From Bog-473 sp963741995 (GTDB taxonomy: Bacteria; Actinomycetota; Acidimicrobiia; Acidimicrobiales; RAAP-2): 64,000 nucleotides of DNA. This document shows, piece by piece, positions 17,222 through 26,752 of this stretch; within the stretch, counting starts at the first letter, position 1, and every line of letters begins with the position of its first letter. The stretch is taken from the NCBI GenBank assembly GCA_963741995.1, contig CAVUKI010000009.1, positions 186,001-250,000 of the forward strand. Direction: 5' to 3'. The translations under genes were made by a program, and so were the position numbers. The notes beneath the pieces are model-generated. The model was given only the letters and a program-made list of their open reading frames with translations. It did not search any database and was not told where the DNA came from.

Positions 17222-17230
17222 ACTCTACCC

Positions 17231-17883
17231 ATGAGCCCAGAGGAAACGAAGGTCGTCGGCTACGTCCGAGTCAGCACTCAGGAGCAGGCCGACAGCGGCG
17301 CCGGCCTGGCCGCGCAGCGTGCCGCGATCGAGGCCGAGTGCCGACGGCGTGGCTGGGTGCTGGTCGCCCTCCTCGAGGATGCCGGTGTGTCGGCCAAGTC
17401 CACAAAGGGACGCGAGGGACTGGCTGCAGCCAAGGCATTGATCCTCGCTGGTGCGGCCGAAGCGCTGGTCGTGGCGAAGCTCGACCGACTTTCCCGGTCC
17501 ATGCTGGACTTCTCCACCCTCATGGAGCAGGCCCAGTCCCAGGGCTGGGCCATCGTGGTCCTGGACTGCGACTTCGACATGACGACGCCGACGGGAGAGC
17601 TGATGGCAAACATGCTGGCCTCCTTCGCTCAGTTCGAGCGGCGCATCATCGGACAGCGGACGAAGGATGGCCTCGCTGCCAAGCGGGCCGCGGGTGTACG
17701 GCTCGGTCGACCTTCCACGACGCCGGAAAAGGTCGTGGCCAGGATCAAGCGGGAGCACGACGCCGGCCAGAGCTTCGGTCCATCGCTCAACGACTCAACG
17801 ACGACGCCATCCCGACGGCACAGGGCGGCGCGCAGTGGCACGCCAGCACGGTGAAGGCGGTTCTCGCCCGCTGTAATCGATGA
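17231..17883 (+). pseudogene. Serine recombinase (resolvase/invertase family), C-terminal frameshift
   Basis: The catalytic domain is intact from ATG 17231: GYVRVSTQEQ with the nucleophile Ser15, KLDRLSRS, and FAQFERRIIGQRTKDGLAAKRAAGVRLGRP at the domain end. Near 17775 the frame shifts. The HTH continues in another frame as SIAQRLNDDAIPTAQGGAQWHASTVKAVLARCNR with its stop at 17883. In one unbroken frame the protein would end at 17854 with an unrelated tail. The -10 ends 7 bp before the ATG, so the mRNA is probably leaderless. It is a second recombinase in an element that already has a tyrosine integrase. Confidence 0.85.
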
Positions 17884-17940
17884 TTACCACCGCGGTCGTA
17901 ACCGCGGTCACAATCCCGGCGATTATGACCCGGGTTATAA
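17873..17940. promoter_or_regulatory. Cluster of four palindromes between recombinase and terminase genes
   Basis: GTAATC-GAT-GATTAC (17873-17887), ACCGCGGT (17889-17896), ACCGCGGT (17901-17908) and a near-palindrome TTATGACCCGGGTTATAA (17923-17940). The centres of the first three are 12 bp apart. This could be a recombinase target (res-like) site or an operator for the terminase operon. Function not known. Confidence 0.55.
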
Positions 17941-17958
17941 GTGCAGGCCGGTGTCGCC

Positions 17959-18453
17959 ATGAGCGGCGCCCCCCGACATCCCGACTTCCAGCCCGGCAAC
18001 ACCGCTGCGCTCGTCCATGGCGCCTACAGCGAGCGAGCCATCGCCGCCAAGTGCGATGAACTGAGCCCCGGATTCGCCGAATGGGTCGCCAAGCGGGCCG
18101 CGTGGGCCGCAAGACCCGAGTTCGGTCCAGCGAGGATCAACCTGTTGCGGGCCAGCGCGCTCGTCGAGATGCTCTACGACGACGTCATTGACACTGCGAC
18201 GGCCAGAGGCAGCGCAGCGGTGCGACTCGCCGGGTCGACACGCTCCTCACGGCGCTACGGGGTCGAGCGCGACGCCCTGGCGCAGCTTGGGCTCATGCCA
18301 TCGACCGCCGCAGAGCTGGCCCAAAGGCTTGCGTCTGCAGCCACGAGCGAAGCACTGCTCGACACAGTCTCTGAGGCGGGCCGCAGGGCTCGTCTCGCTC
18401 GTTCGGAGGTGATCGACGCCGAACCGGTGCCCGATGAGGAGATCGACCCGTGA
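17959..18453 (+). CDS. Phage terminase small subunit-like protein
   Basis: 164 residues from ATG 17959 (or 170 from GTG 17941). The N-terminus HPDFQPGNTAALVHGAYSERAIAAKCDEL is typical of actinophage small terminases. The rest is helical and charged, ending VPDEEIDP. It overlaps the SSB-like gene by 4 bp and lies two genes before the large terminase. It should bind packaging sites on DNA. It is one of the few intact genes in this part of element A. Confidence 0.7.
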   Translation: MSGAPRHPDFQPGNTAALVHGAYSERAIAAKCDELSPGFAEWVAKRAAWAARPEFGPARINLLRASALVEMLYDDVIDTATARGSAAVRLAGSTRSSRRYGVERDALAQLGLMPSTAAELAQRLASAATSEALLDTVSEAGRRARLARSEVIDAEPVPDEEIDP

Positions 18454-18844
18454 CGGCGCCTATAGGGGCGCCGGACGACCCAGCAGAGGAGGCACCAGCC
18501 TTGAATCCCAACGTCACCACCATCATTGGCACCGTTTCGACGGAACCCTACGCACTGAACGACAGAGGAGGTCGACGTCGGCGCGCTGGCTTCCAGGTCG
18601 ACGTAGCGCGTTCATACTGGGTCCCGTACCTCGACGAGCGGAAAGAGGCTCACACCGTCTTCGAGGTCCGCTGCAAGGGCTACACCGCAGGGAGAAGCCT
18701 GGCGACACTGACCGGGGAACACGCGTCGTCGTCGTGGGGCACTTCGAGCACGGTGATGACGGCAGCGACCTTGAGTTGCACGCCGATGTAGTCGCTAAGG
18801 CGCTACCGGACGAGCCCTACGAGGCTTCGGAGGCCGAGGCATGA
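18450..18844 (+). pseudogene. Single-stranded DNA-binding protein-like, one frameshift
   Basis: The first part is NPNVTTIIGTVSTEPYALND, AGFQVDVARSYWVPY and TVFEVRCKGYTAG. After a frame change near 18700 it continues GTRVVVVGHFEHGDDGSDLELHADVVAKAL. The joined protein matches the OB-fold SSB layout (VVVVGHFE corresponds to the usual VVVTGRL strand). An SSB between small and large terminase is unusual. It overlaps the terminase genes by 4 bp on both sides, so all three were one translational unit. Confidence 0.65.
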
Positions 18845-20450
18845 CCACCACGACCGAGGACTGCCTCGACTTCCTGGGCGGGTTCGTGCTTGAGGACGGC
18901 CGGCTCGTCGCTGAGGCGGCCACAGACTTCCAGGAGGAGGACTTCCGGGCAATTTTCAACCCCAGCGGTCCGCTCTGGCATTTCTTGACGCGTCCCGCGG
19001 GGGGTCCAAAAGTTCAGATTTAGCGGAGCCCTACTCACGTGGCTGGTCTTGTACGCGGCTCCGGGCGAGAAGGCCCACATCGCGGCGGCAGACAAGGATC
19101 AGTCCAAGTTCGCGGTGCTCGACGCCCTTGTCGGGTTCGTCAACCGCACACCGTCCTTGCGAAGCCACGTCACCGTGCAGGCCGATCGGGTCATCTCGAA
19201 GACGGGGGCCAGCATTGAGGTCCTGGCGGCCGATTCAGCGTCCGCGCACGGCTTACGGAGTTCCTTCGTAGTGATAGACGAAGTCGCACAGTGGGCTGAC
19301 ACACGGAACGCGAAGCGCATGTGGGCTGCTTTGGTCAGTTCGCTCGCCAAGATGCCCGGCTGCCGTTTCGTGGTGCTCACGTCGGCCGGCGAGCCGAATC
19401 ATTGGTCCTTCAAAGTTCTCAAGGGCGCCGCGAAGTCCAAGGACTGGCACGTGAACGAGGTCCCGGGCCCGCTCGAGTGGGTCGACCCTGAGGCCCTCGA
19501 GGCGCAGCGCCCCCTGCTGCTCGCCTCGGAGTTCGAGCAATATCACCTAAATCGTTGGGTTGAAAATGAGGACCGGCTCGTCAGTGAGGCAGACCTGACT
19601 GCAGCCGCAGTTCTCGACGGGCCGCTCTCACCCGTTCCGGGCGTGGAATACCTCGTGGCATGCGACCTCGGTCTCGTGAACGATCCAACCGTTGCAATCG
19701 TGGCTCATGCGGAGTCAGACCCCGACCAGCGCGGCGGCCGCTGACTCATCGTCGTCGACCGGATCGGGCTGGCAAGGTTCAAAGCGAAACCCAGTCAGCA
19801 TCACCGAGGACGTCGAACCCTGGATCGTCTCGGCGTCTCGTGAGTTCAATCGGGCGCGGGTCGTGATCGACAGTTGGCAAGCCGCAGGTCTTGTTGAGCG
19901 TCTTCAAGCCATGCAAATGCGAGCCGAGGAGGTCAAACTCTCCGAGCCCATCGTCGGGCGTCTCGGGACCAGCTTGCACCTGGCCTTTCGAGAGCACGGG
20001 TGCACATCCCGGCTGACGAGGATGCTCGCCGAGCTCCGGACGGTGCGACTCCGGAAAACCAACTTCGGAGATTTCCGCATCGACCACGACAGCGGGAAAC
20101 ACGACGACCAGGCCATGGCCATCGGGCTCGCCGTCGTCAATTTGTCGCCGCCCTCGCGGCGGTCGGGGCCAGTTCTGTACACCGAGGAGGAGATCAGGCT
20201 CGAGGACTTCAACGTCGCCTTGGAACAGGCCCGCTCGAACGGTCTGCTCCCCAAGCCAGCGGCCCTCGGACACCGATTCTCCGGCGACTTCGCCATGCCG
20301 GAGAGCATCACCACCTTCCGCGAGGAGGACCAGTCCCAGAACGGCAAGACCGCCGCTTCGCCGTTCGGCCATAGCGCGGCCCGCGATGAGGATGACCCAC
20401 TCCGCCCGGCTCGCCCCCTCACCGTTCGTCTAGGCGAAAGGAAGCCCAAC
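18841..20450 (+). pseudogene. Phage terminase large subunit, multiple frameshifts
   Basis: The N-terminus (18841-19023) begins MTTTTEDCLDFLGGFVLEDG. The next frame (19049-19744) gives APGEKAHIAAADKDQSKF, the Walker B strand SFVVIDEVAQWAD, a coupling segment FVVLTSAGEPNHWSFKVL, and the first nuclease aspartate in YLVACDLGLVNDPTVAIV. The third frame (from about 19770) gives ARVVIDSWQAAGLVERLQ and the last nuclease motif, FRIDHDSGKHDDQAMAIGLA. All domains of an ATPase-nuclease terminase are present but broken near 19010 and 19745. The 3' end is uncertain. No portal gene follows. Confidence 0.8.
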
Positions 20451-20453
20451 ATC

Positions 20454-20993
20454 ATGTCGACTTGCATCGAAACCGGACAACGTTTTGGACGGTGGACGGT
20501 CCTAGGCCGTGCTGCGAACACCCGGGACGGGGATCCGCGGTGGTGGTGGTATTGCCGCTGCGCTTGCGGGACGGAGAGGGCAGTCCGGGGGACGAACCTC
20601 CGCCGCGGCGTCACCCGGTCCTGCGGGTGTTTGGATCGAGAACTCACCGGCGCCCGGTCCCTGACTCATGGCCTTAGCCGCCCCGGGCAGGAACACCCCC
20701 TGTACGCCACCTGGATGACCATGAAGCAGCGCTGTTCGAACCCGAACCGCCGAAGTGGCCCTACTACGGCGGCCGCGGCATCACGGTCTGTGACCGCTGG
20801 CGCGGCCCTGACGGGTTCCCCAACTTCCTCGAGGACATGGGCGAGAAGCCCACACCGGAGCACTCCATCGACCGCATCGACAACGACGGGCCGTACGCAC
20901 CTGGAACTGTCGATGGGCTACCCCCCTCGAGCAGGCCCACAACCGCCGGCCGCGCCAGAAGAAACCCCAGGTCGCCGAGAGCCCCCTTGCCGC
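20454..20993 (+). pseudogene. HNH-type phage endonuclease-like protein, frameshifted
   Basis: Starts MSTCIETGQRFGRWTVLG, followed by a four-Cys zinc ribbon (YCRCACGTERAVRG---RSCGCL) and HPLYATWMTMKQRCSNPN. It changes frame near 20750 to PYYGGRGITVCDRW, then GFPNFLEDMGEKPTPEHSID and RIDNDGPYAPG. This order is typical of small phage proteins with an HNH/AP2-like endonuclease fold. Another frame break near 20910 removes the expected CRWAT segment. AAAGGA lies 12 bp upstream of the ATG. Confidence 0.7.
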
Positions 20994-21425
20994 ATGACCC
21001 CTTCCCTTCGTACGGCGGCGCTCGCCATCACGACTCAGGGCGCGTTCATCCCGGCCGCGGTCTGCGCGGCGATCCGGCACCCACTCCAGCGCGATCTGTT
21101 GGCGGCGCGCCGAGATCGGGCCGACGTCGACCCCGAAATCGTGGCCGCGATCGAGATGATCGACGCATCGGGGCCTGGTGGGAGAACAAAAAGGTTTCAG
21201 ACGTTTCACAAGACGTTTCAGACGTGGACTCTCCATGTTGCGACGTGGTCGAGTGGTCCTCGATGACCGTTTCCGCCGCTGCCGCCGAACTGAAGATCAC
21301 CCCGCAGGCCACCACGGGCCTGCTCAAGCGGGGGACGCTCCACGGGGAGCGCGGCGCGAAGCTCGCGGCGCGTCTGCGCCGAGTCCGTGACCGCACGAAA
21401 GGAAGGCGGCAAATGCCAACACTGA
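20994..21425 (+). pseudogene. Small phage DNA-binding (HTH) protein, frameshifted
   Basis: From ATG 20994: MTPSLRTAALAITTQGAFIP, then EIVAAIEMIDAS. After a frame change near 21180 it reads SSMTVSAAAAELKITPQATT and GLLKRGTLHGERGA, a helix-turn-helix. The end (AESVTARKEGGKCQH, stop 21425) needs a second shift near 21360. Function unknown; it resembles short MerR-like proteins in actinobacterial prophages. Confidence 0.5.
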
Positions 21426-21435
21426 GGAGCCACCC

Positions 21436-21733
21436 ATGACCGTCGAAGCAGGCCACTTTTCAACCGTCGGCGGGTTCCCGTCGGACACCGCCGTCAACGT
21501 CTTCACGCATGGCACCACCACCCTGGCGTCGCTGTACGCGGACCACTCGTCGGGCACGACCGCTCCCGACCCGGTCACCACCGACGCCGACGGCGCCCTG
21601 AGCTTCTACGCGGTGGCCGGCGACGTCGACCTCAACTGGTCCGTCGGCGACCTGGAACGAACGGTCACTGTGACTGTCCAGCCCGACCCACGTAACGCCT
21701 GGGTCGGCTCTGACCCCCGGAAAGGACATCACC
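21436..21733 (+). CDS. Small phage structural-like protein (beta-rich), 3' end uncertain
   Basis: MTVEAGHFSTVGGFPSDTAV, then HGTTTLASLYADHSSGTTAP and VTTDADGALSFYAVAGDVDL followed by a VTVTVQPDP repeat-like strand. The TTLA-LY-D---T---NP-TTDA-G-LSF-A-PG pattern is common in phage tail-fibre or head-decoration proteins. The frame stays open past 21733 into the next gene start, so the natural stop was probably lost by an indel near 21690. Confidence 0.5.
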
Positions 21734-22474
21734 ATGCCCACACTCGCAGAGGCAGAAGCTGCCCTGGCACTAGCTCAGGACGCCCGGGAGAGTGCACGCA
21801 TCGCGTCACAAACGGCGAGCTAGAACGCGGCCCGCGCTCCGTGCGAAGGTCGCCAGCGGCGGCCGGGGGAGTGCCAAGATCGCTTCGGCCGACATCGCCG
21901 CAGCGGACCAGGCCGCAGAGTTTGCTGCTCTGGCGTTCCAGGGGGCCGCGGCGGATCTTCCTCCTCTGGCGGCGGCCGTGAAGGAGGCCCGAGCGGACGC
22001 CGCGTGCGACCAGGTGCTCGCAGAGCTGCCCGCCCTGGCCGAGGACGTCGTGGCCGCCCTTCAGACCATCGCGGCCGCGCTGCCACAGCTCGTCACCGCG
22101 GCCGAGCGGTACGACGAGTTCGTCGCGACGTACTCCGCCATCTTGAGAAGGTGGCACCCAATATCGAGCCGACGTATGTCGGGGCGGAAGGTCTGAATCT
22201 GCGGCCTCGCAGCGGAACAGCGGCGTCACCCTTCGTCGCGGGAGCGGATACGCCCACGACTGACCAGGAGTCCGCCCCCGTTCAACGCTCCCGATTCAAG
22301 GCGCCGCGGCATGGCGTCGCGACAGTCGACGGGGTCCCCCTTTCAAGCTGTCGTGGATCTGGCCAGCTGGCTGCGATACTGCTCCCGGCCATGAGAGACC
22401 TTGGCGGCCAGCAGGGCCTCATCGAGGGTCTCAAGCTGCTCGCTGCGGGAGCGCCACAGCTCCCGACCCCGTAG
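21734..22474 (+). pseudogene. Ala-rich helical phage-region protein, frameshifted
   Basis: MPTLAEAEAALALAQDARES from ATG 21734 stops at 21820. Another frame continues AKIASADIAAADQAAEFAAL, then VLAELPALAEDVVAALQTIA and YDEFVATYSAI. A third finishes LEKVAPNIEPTYVGAEGLNL and runs to 22474. The composition suggests a coiled-coil or scaffold-like protein. No family recognised. At least two indels (near 21815 and 22145). Confidence 0.45.
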
Positions 22475-22517
22475 GCGCAGTTCTCCACACACAACCACCA
22501 TCTGAAAGGACACCGAA

Positions 22518-22917
22518 ATGCCTCGCACCATGACAAAGCTCAGTCTCGATGAAGTTCGCAACATCACCAAGTTGTTTCGCGGCGAACGACCCGGAGTGCC
22601 GAATCCATCGACCGCCGCCGTAGCTCGCCGCTTCGACATCACCGAAGCCGACGCGAGCCACCTGCCGCGCCGCAGCCACCTCGGCGGCTCCAGCGGCAAA
22701 GAGGCCCACGACGCCGAGCGTGACCGAATCCGTGCCCGACCTCAAGGAAGCGGCCGACGCCGTAGGAGCCTACGGAGCCCGAAAGGCCGCTCTCGCTGCC
22801 AAGCTGTCTGTTCGAGTTCAAGCAGCCGAGTCAAAGCCGATCCACGAGTGTTCGATTCAAGAGCTCGAGGCCCTGGCTGCTGCAACCGGCTCCGAAGCCG
22901 GCATGTTCGGCGCCTGA
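22518..22917 (+). pseudogene. Small phage-region protein, one frameshift
   Basis: MPRTMTKLSLDEVRNITKLF starts with an HTH-like segment (STAAVARRFDITEADASHL). Near 22665 the frame changes and continues SVTESVPDLKEAADAVGAYG, then ECSIQELEALAAATGSEAGM to the stop at 22917. The C-terminal part could also be translated alone from GTG 22720. Function unknown. Confidence 0.45.
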
Positions 22918-23311
22918 CCACATGATCTGGGCTGCGACGTTCTGTGGAGTAAGCGCCCTCGTCGTCGCAGTCCATGTCGGCCGTCGGTGATGTTCTACTT
23001 CGGGGGTCCATCCCGACGGTTGACAAAATCTGGGCTGCGGCGTTCGCGGGGCCCGTCCACCTCGGCGACGCCATGGCCCGGTGGGCCGCCGTGGCGTCCT
23101 TTTTCTCTTCCGTCACGCGGTCTTCCGCTGGTCCCTGGCGTCGTCCCCAACCCCTCGGGGGCGGCGCCGGGGCGCCGGCAAGTCCTGCGACTCAGCTCGC
23201 AAGATGCGCTCACTCCCGGCGATATGGGGCACCCAACTCACCTGGAATCGGCTTACGTATTTGGTCTCCAGCGGTTGACCCCAGGTGGCTAACTAACGTC
23301 CCAATGGGTCG
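22918..23311. other. No clear gene; repeated short motif
   Basis: A possible short start MIWAATFCGVSALVVAVHVG at 22923 stops after 22 codons. A similar IWAAAFAGPVHLGDAMARW segment lies near 23025. This looks like a decayed small membrane or phage gene. Nothing further could be supported. Confidence 0.3.
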
Positions 23312-23794
23312 TCAGTCTTGGAAAACGCGTTCGCAGTCCCTCGGCGCTTTCTTGCCACTCTTCGCCAGAAGGGGCTTGCGGAGATGGGCTCGTTCGAGGT
23401 GGCCGAAGTCACCGGTGATGCTCTGGTAAGCCGAGGCGCCGGCGTAGATCAGTTCCTCACACTCGCGTTCCTCAGGGTCTGCGTCATGGCTCAAAGTCAA
23501 CCCGAACGCTTCAGGGTCCGAAGATGCCAGCTCGGTCGTGCTCCGGCCCTGCGAAACGACCCAGCCACGGAAATACTCGAATCCGTCATCGGAGCATCCG
23601 CCGTTGACGATGTAGGCAACACCCCACAGGTCCCAGCTATAGAGCGCGTCCATGTAACTGTTGAAGATCCGGCAGTAGTCACCTACCTCTGATTGAGGCA
23701 GACGCTCCAGACTCGCCTGGACGGCAGATGCTACGTCCGAGCACCCACCGGGACGGGCTGACTCGACGACGCTCCAAAAACCCTCGGTGTCCAT
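23312..23794 (-). CDS. DUF4240 domain protein
   Basis: 160 residues, intact. The core block SYMDALYSWDLWGVAYIVNG followed by GCSDDGFEYFRGWVVSQGR is diagnostic of DUF4240, a small family of unknown function sometimes found near polymorphic-toxin and immunity genes. The first residues MDTEGFWSVVESARPGG also match. It sits in the cargo end of element A, opposite in strand to the phage-like genes, and its frame is undamaged, suggesting later acquisition or selection. Confidence 0.82.
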   Translation of the reverse strand: MDTEGFWSVVESARPGGCSDVASAVQASLERLPQSEVGDYCRIFNSYMDALYSWDLWGVAYIVNGGCSDDGFEYFRGWVVSQGRSTTELASSDPEAFGLTLSHDADPEERECEELIYAGASAYQSITGDFGHLERAHLRKPLLAKSGKKAPRDCERVFQD

Positions 23795-23885
23795 CTCCAG
23801 ATTCTGACATGACGGACAACCCGGTCAGCTCATCGTGCCAAGTGCGACACCGGACCGGCGGATGGGGGCACCTGAAGGCTCAGAC

Positions 23886-24554
23886 TTATGGCCTTGCCAG
23901 AACCCAGGTCTGCTCAGCGTCGAGGGTGCGGTCAAAGCGAAGGCCAGCGTCAGCCAGCTCGCTTCGGAGGGTCTGATCATCGAGGATCACAGCGCTGAAA
24001 TGGTGGGTCCACGTCTGATCCCCACGTCGATACTGAATCGAGGCAGAGAAGTGATCGCCTTGGCGCTCGAACCGAGAGATCCGAACATCCACGGGTCCCC
24101 GCTGTACCCAATCGCCGGCTTCCAATCCCTCGAGGTCGGGCTGATACCGCTGGAGGATCACCACCCCTGCCTTTGAGACGTGGCTCCGACAGGTGGCGAG
24201 GAACTTCGATCGGACGCTCTGGTCGGGGTGATTGATGAGGTTGCTCGCCAACAGCACAATCGGGAACGAAGTCTCGAGGTCCAGAGTCTCGATGCTGCTC
24301 AGAACCGTCTCAGCCGCCTTTGGAACGTGGCTCAGCATCTCAGGGTCGTTGTCCACGGCTGTCACGGGATGACCGAGTTCGAGGAGACCTCGGGTCATCC
24401 GTCCCGTCCCGCAGCCAAGTTCGAGGATGGAGGCGCCATTGGCCACAGCTCCGTGAACGACGTCGCTTTCTCCGACGTCAGCCAGGTGCATATAGAGCTC
24501 TCGTCGGACCCTTCGAAACCTTCTGGGCGCTTCACTCCTTGGATCATCGCCCAA
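23886..24554 (-). CDS. Class I SAM-dependent methyltransferase
   Basis: 222 residues with motif I ILELGCGTGRMTRGL (about 43-57), motif II VDNDPEML, and a Rossmann-like strand FPIVLLASNLINH. The C-terminal half forms a beta-rich HHFSAVILDDQTL segment. Substrate unknown. It is upstream of DUF4240 on the same strand with a 91-bp gap, so both may be transcribed together as cargo. Frame intact. Confidence 0.82.
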   Translation of the reverse strand: MGDDPRSEAPRRFRRVRRELYMHLADVGESDVVHGAVANGASILELGCGTGRMTRGLLELGHPVTAVDNDPEMLSHVPKAAETVLSSIETLDLETSFPIVLLASNLINHPDQSVRSKFLATCRSHVSKAGVVILQRYQPDLEGLEAGDWVQRGPVDVRISRFERQGDHFSASIQYRRGDQTWTHHFSAVILDDQTLRSELADAGLRFDRTLDAEQTWVLARP

Positions 24555-24661
24555 AGGTCCGGTCAGGCGCAGGCACGCCGCTCAACCGAGGTGCCATTAT
24601 CCCGGCATTGGTAGGGGACGGTCGCAAGGCGTCGTATCGGCACGGGGCATACACTCCGCTT

Positions 24662-25284
24662 GTGCCGGGCAGGCGTGGCGAAACCTTGTTGAGCATGATG
24701 CTGTTCATCGAGAGGTTCACACTGAACCGAGCCTGGTCTGACCTCAGCGAAGAGGAGTTCTTCTGGGAACCCGCTCCGAACTGCTGGAGCGTCCGGCGCC
24801 GAGATGAGTGCTGCACCCCCAATGCCTTCGGCACCGGTGACTGGGTGGCCGACTTTGATGGCTCCGTGATCCGAGCCGCCATGGAGGGCAAGGGGGCGGA
24901 ACCACTGACCACTATCGCCTGGCTGTTCTGGCACGTTGGATCCATGGCCGGACGTGCGGCGGAGCTGGACTTCCTCGGTGGTACCCGGTCAGCGGAGAGT
25001 GGTTGGACCGCGCCCACATGTCCGAGCATCCGGTGTTCTTTGCACCGATTGAAGCCGTCGACGTTATGCGAGCGGGATGGCGAGCACTGGATCAGGCCAT
25101 CCGAGCGTCGAGGGACGAAGGACTTGATCAGGCCACGCGGTTCTGGAGCTACTCGGACGATCCCGGACCGTCAGTCCTGGGCTACCAGATCCTCGTCAGC
25201 ATCCTCAATGAGGTCAGCCACCACGGCACCCAGGTCTGCACGCTCCGCGATCTCTTTCGGGCGGTTGGCGGTAGGAGTTTCTAG
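24662..25284 (+). pseudogene. DinB-superfamily (DinB_2) protein, one frameshift
   Basis: From GTG 24662: LLSMMLFIERFTLNRAWSDL, SEEEFFWEPAPNCWSVR, then TIAWLFWHVGSMAGRAAELD. Near 24985 the frame changes, and SGEWLDRAHMSEHPVFF through EVSHHGTQVCTLRDLFRA completes the four-helix DinB fold with metal-site His residues (WHV, SHHG). This is not DNA polymerase IV; the DinB superfamily includes thiol transferases. A TACACT -10 (24650-24655) lies 6 bp before the GTG, matching the leaderless recombinase promoter. Divergent from the methyltransferase. Confidence 0.7.
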
Positions 25285-25508
25285 TAACCAGCCTCTCGGC
25301 CGTAGTGGTTCGTGGGCCTGGACTGCCCCCGATGTGCCGTTAGGAGACAGGCTGGACACTCATCAAAAGCAATGTTTCTCCGATGCGCCCGGCCGACAAT
25401 TCGACGGGCCACGGGGTGGGGGCGGCTCGAGATGATTCACCATGCGAACGAACAATCCGGGCGGTGACCACAACATGTAGTGGTCCGAAAATAAGAGTTT
25501 TGACAAGA

Positions 25509-25527
25509 AAGCCCAAGTCCTGGGCTT
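25509..25527 (-). terminator. Hairpin downstream of the ClpP-like gene
   Basis: AAGCCCA / TGGGCTT arms with a 5-nt loop. On the minus strand it is followed by TTCTTGT, giving a weak rho-independent terminator about 90 bp after the ClpP-like stop. Confidence 0.4.
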
Positions 25528-25614
25528 GCGGGCCGATAAATGACTAGGGTTCAAACCGTGCGACCAGGCCATGCGCTCAGACACCAGGAGGATGCAATGC
25601 GAGACCTCGATGCA

Positions 25615-26192
25615 CTATCGCTGGAATACAAGACTCTGTACGGGAGCGCCCGGGGGGATGTTGACGTCGCGGATCTCGTGAACAATCCCGGCGCCAACGG
25701 CGTATGCCGCGTCCTTAGTCTTCATTTCGAGGAAGAGGTTTTCGATGTCGGCCGCGTTGAGCGAGCTGCGCTCTTCGATGATGCCGCCGATCCTCTTCTC
25801 GTCTGCCTGAATCCCGTCCAGCCGCTCGCGTAGGAATTTCCGCTCAAGCCGCGTGTTGGCCGGCGAGTCGAAGCCCACGCCGTGGAACATGAAGGTGCTG
25901 TGCGGAACGTGCAGCGTGCCTCACCGGCGAGGAACACCGCATTTCCGATTGAGTCCACGTTGCCGACGTTGTGGGTGACGAGTTTGAAGGGAAGTGCTTT
26001 CAGAACGTTGTAGAGCGTTAGCCCGTGCATCACGCTGCCTCCGGGAGTCGACAGGAGGAGGTGCACTTCGGTAGCCCCCGTGTTGGCCAGGTTCGCCATC
26101 ACGGCAATGAGGGACTCGGTTGTTTGAGGGACGATCTCGGCCGAGAACGAAACGTAACTCGGCAGGCGTTGAGGCGAAGCAGCCGTAGACAT
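25615..26192 (-). pseudogene. ClpP-like serine protease (S14 family), one frameshift
   Basis: The start is ATG 26192 (MSTAASPQRLPSYVSFSAEI). The core HLLLSTPGGSVMHGLTLYNV and GNVDSIGNAVFLAGEA carries the catalytic Ser. Near 25905 the frame shifts to STFMFHGVGFDSPANTRLER, which supplies the catalytic His, and continues with ADIENLFLEMKTKDAAYAVG to TAG at 25615. About 192 residues in total, the size of ClpP. No ATPase partner is nearby. It resembles orphan ClpP-like proteases found on accessory elements rather than housekeeping ClpP. The break is a single base, so a sequencing error is possible. Confidence 0.75.
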
Positions 26193-26426
26193 CAGAAATC
26201 TCTTTCCGGCCGATCCCGCCCCTCCTCCTCCACCATCCACCACCCTCGAATGCGAGTGTGCGAATCTGCTGAAGCCCCCAAAGGAAGCCCCGGGTGGGGC
26301 CTTTGTTGCTGTAGTTGAGGCAGCCCCAACCTTGGGGCCACCTGTGATGGTGCCACTTCGGTCGGTCGGCGTGGTGGATACGTTCTGAGCTGCCCAAACA
26401 TCTCGACGAGCATTTGCGGCGGGCAC

Positions 26427-26660
26427 TCAGCTTGTGGTTGAGCGGCGCCCGAACTCCTTGAGCCCCGTCAGCCCCTCGAGATGTTCCGGACACGCCCACA
26501 CCCGCCACCATCGCTTGCCGGATGGGGCAAACCACCGCCCGGTCCAGCTTGGCGTCTCGAGGCAGTGCGCGGCTTGGCCCTGACGGTCGTGGACCATCCG
26601 CCAGCACTGGCCGACCTCAGAGACGAACGCGCTGGCGTAGGGGTCGCCGGGCTGGGGCAT
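26427..26660 (-). CDS. Trp-rich small protein of unknown function (dispersed family, copy 1)
   Basis: 77 residues from ATG 26660: EVGQCWRMVHDRQGQAAHCL, then TPSWTGRWFAPSGKRWWRVW and ACPEHLEGLTGLKEFG. Seven Trp and three Cys/His positions stand out, and CxxH in ACPEH with the earlier HC could bind metal. A decayed second copy lies at 32967-33210 and a fragment near 28045-28140, so the gene recurs across both elements. It is not a known transposase or toxin family to me. It sits just inside the att2 boundary. Confidence 0.6.
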   Translation of the reverse strand: MPQPGDPYASAFVSEVGQCWRMVHDRQGQAAHCLETPSWTGRWFAPSGKRWWRVWACPEHLEGLTGLKEFGRRSTTS

Positions 26661-26752
26661 CGGGCTACGAGGAAGACGGTAGCGGGTCGGGCGTAGCGTG
26701 TCGGGCCATGGCGGAGACGCCGCACATAAGACCAGCTCAGAGCCTCAGAGTA

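Noticed and set aside
24662..25284. Second SOS polymerase because of the DinB-family name
   Set aside because: The fold is the DinB_2 four-helix metal-binding superfamily, unrelated to DNA polymerase IV, and no LexA box precedes it.
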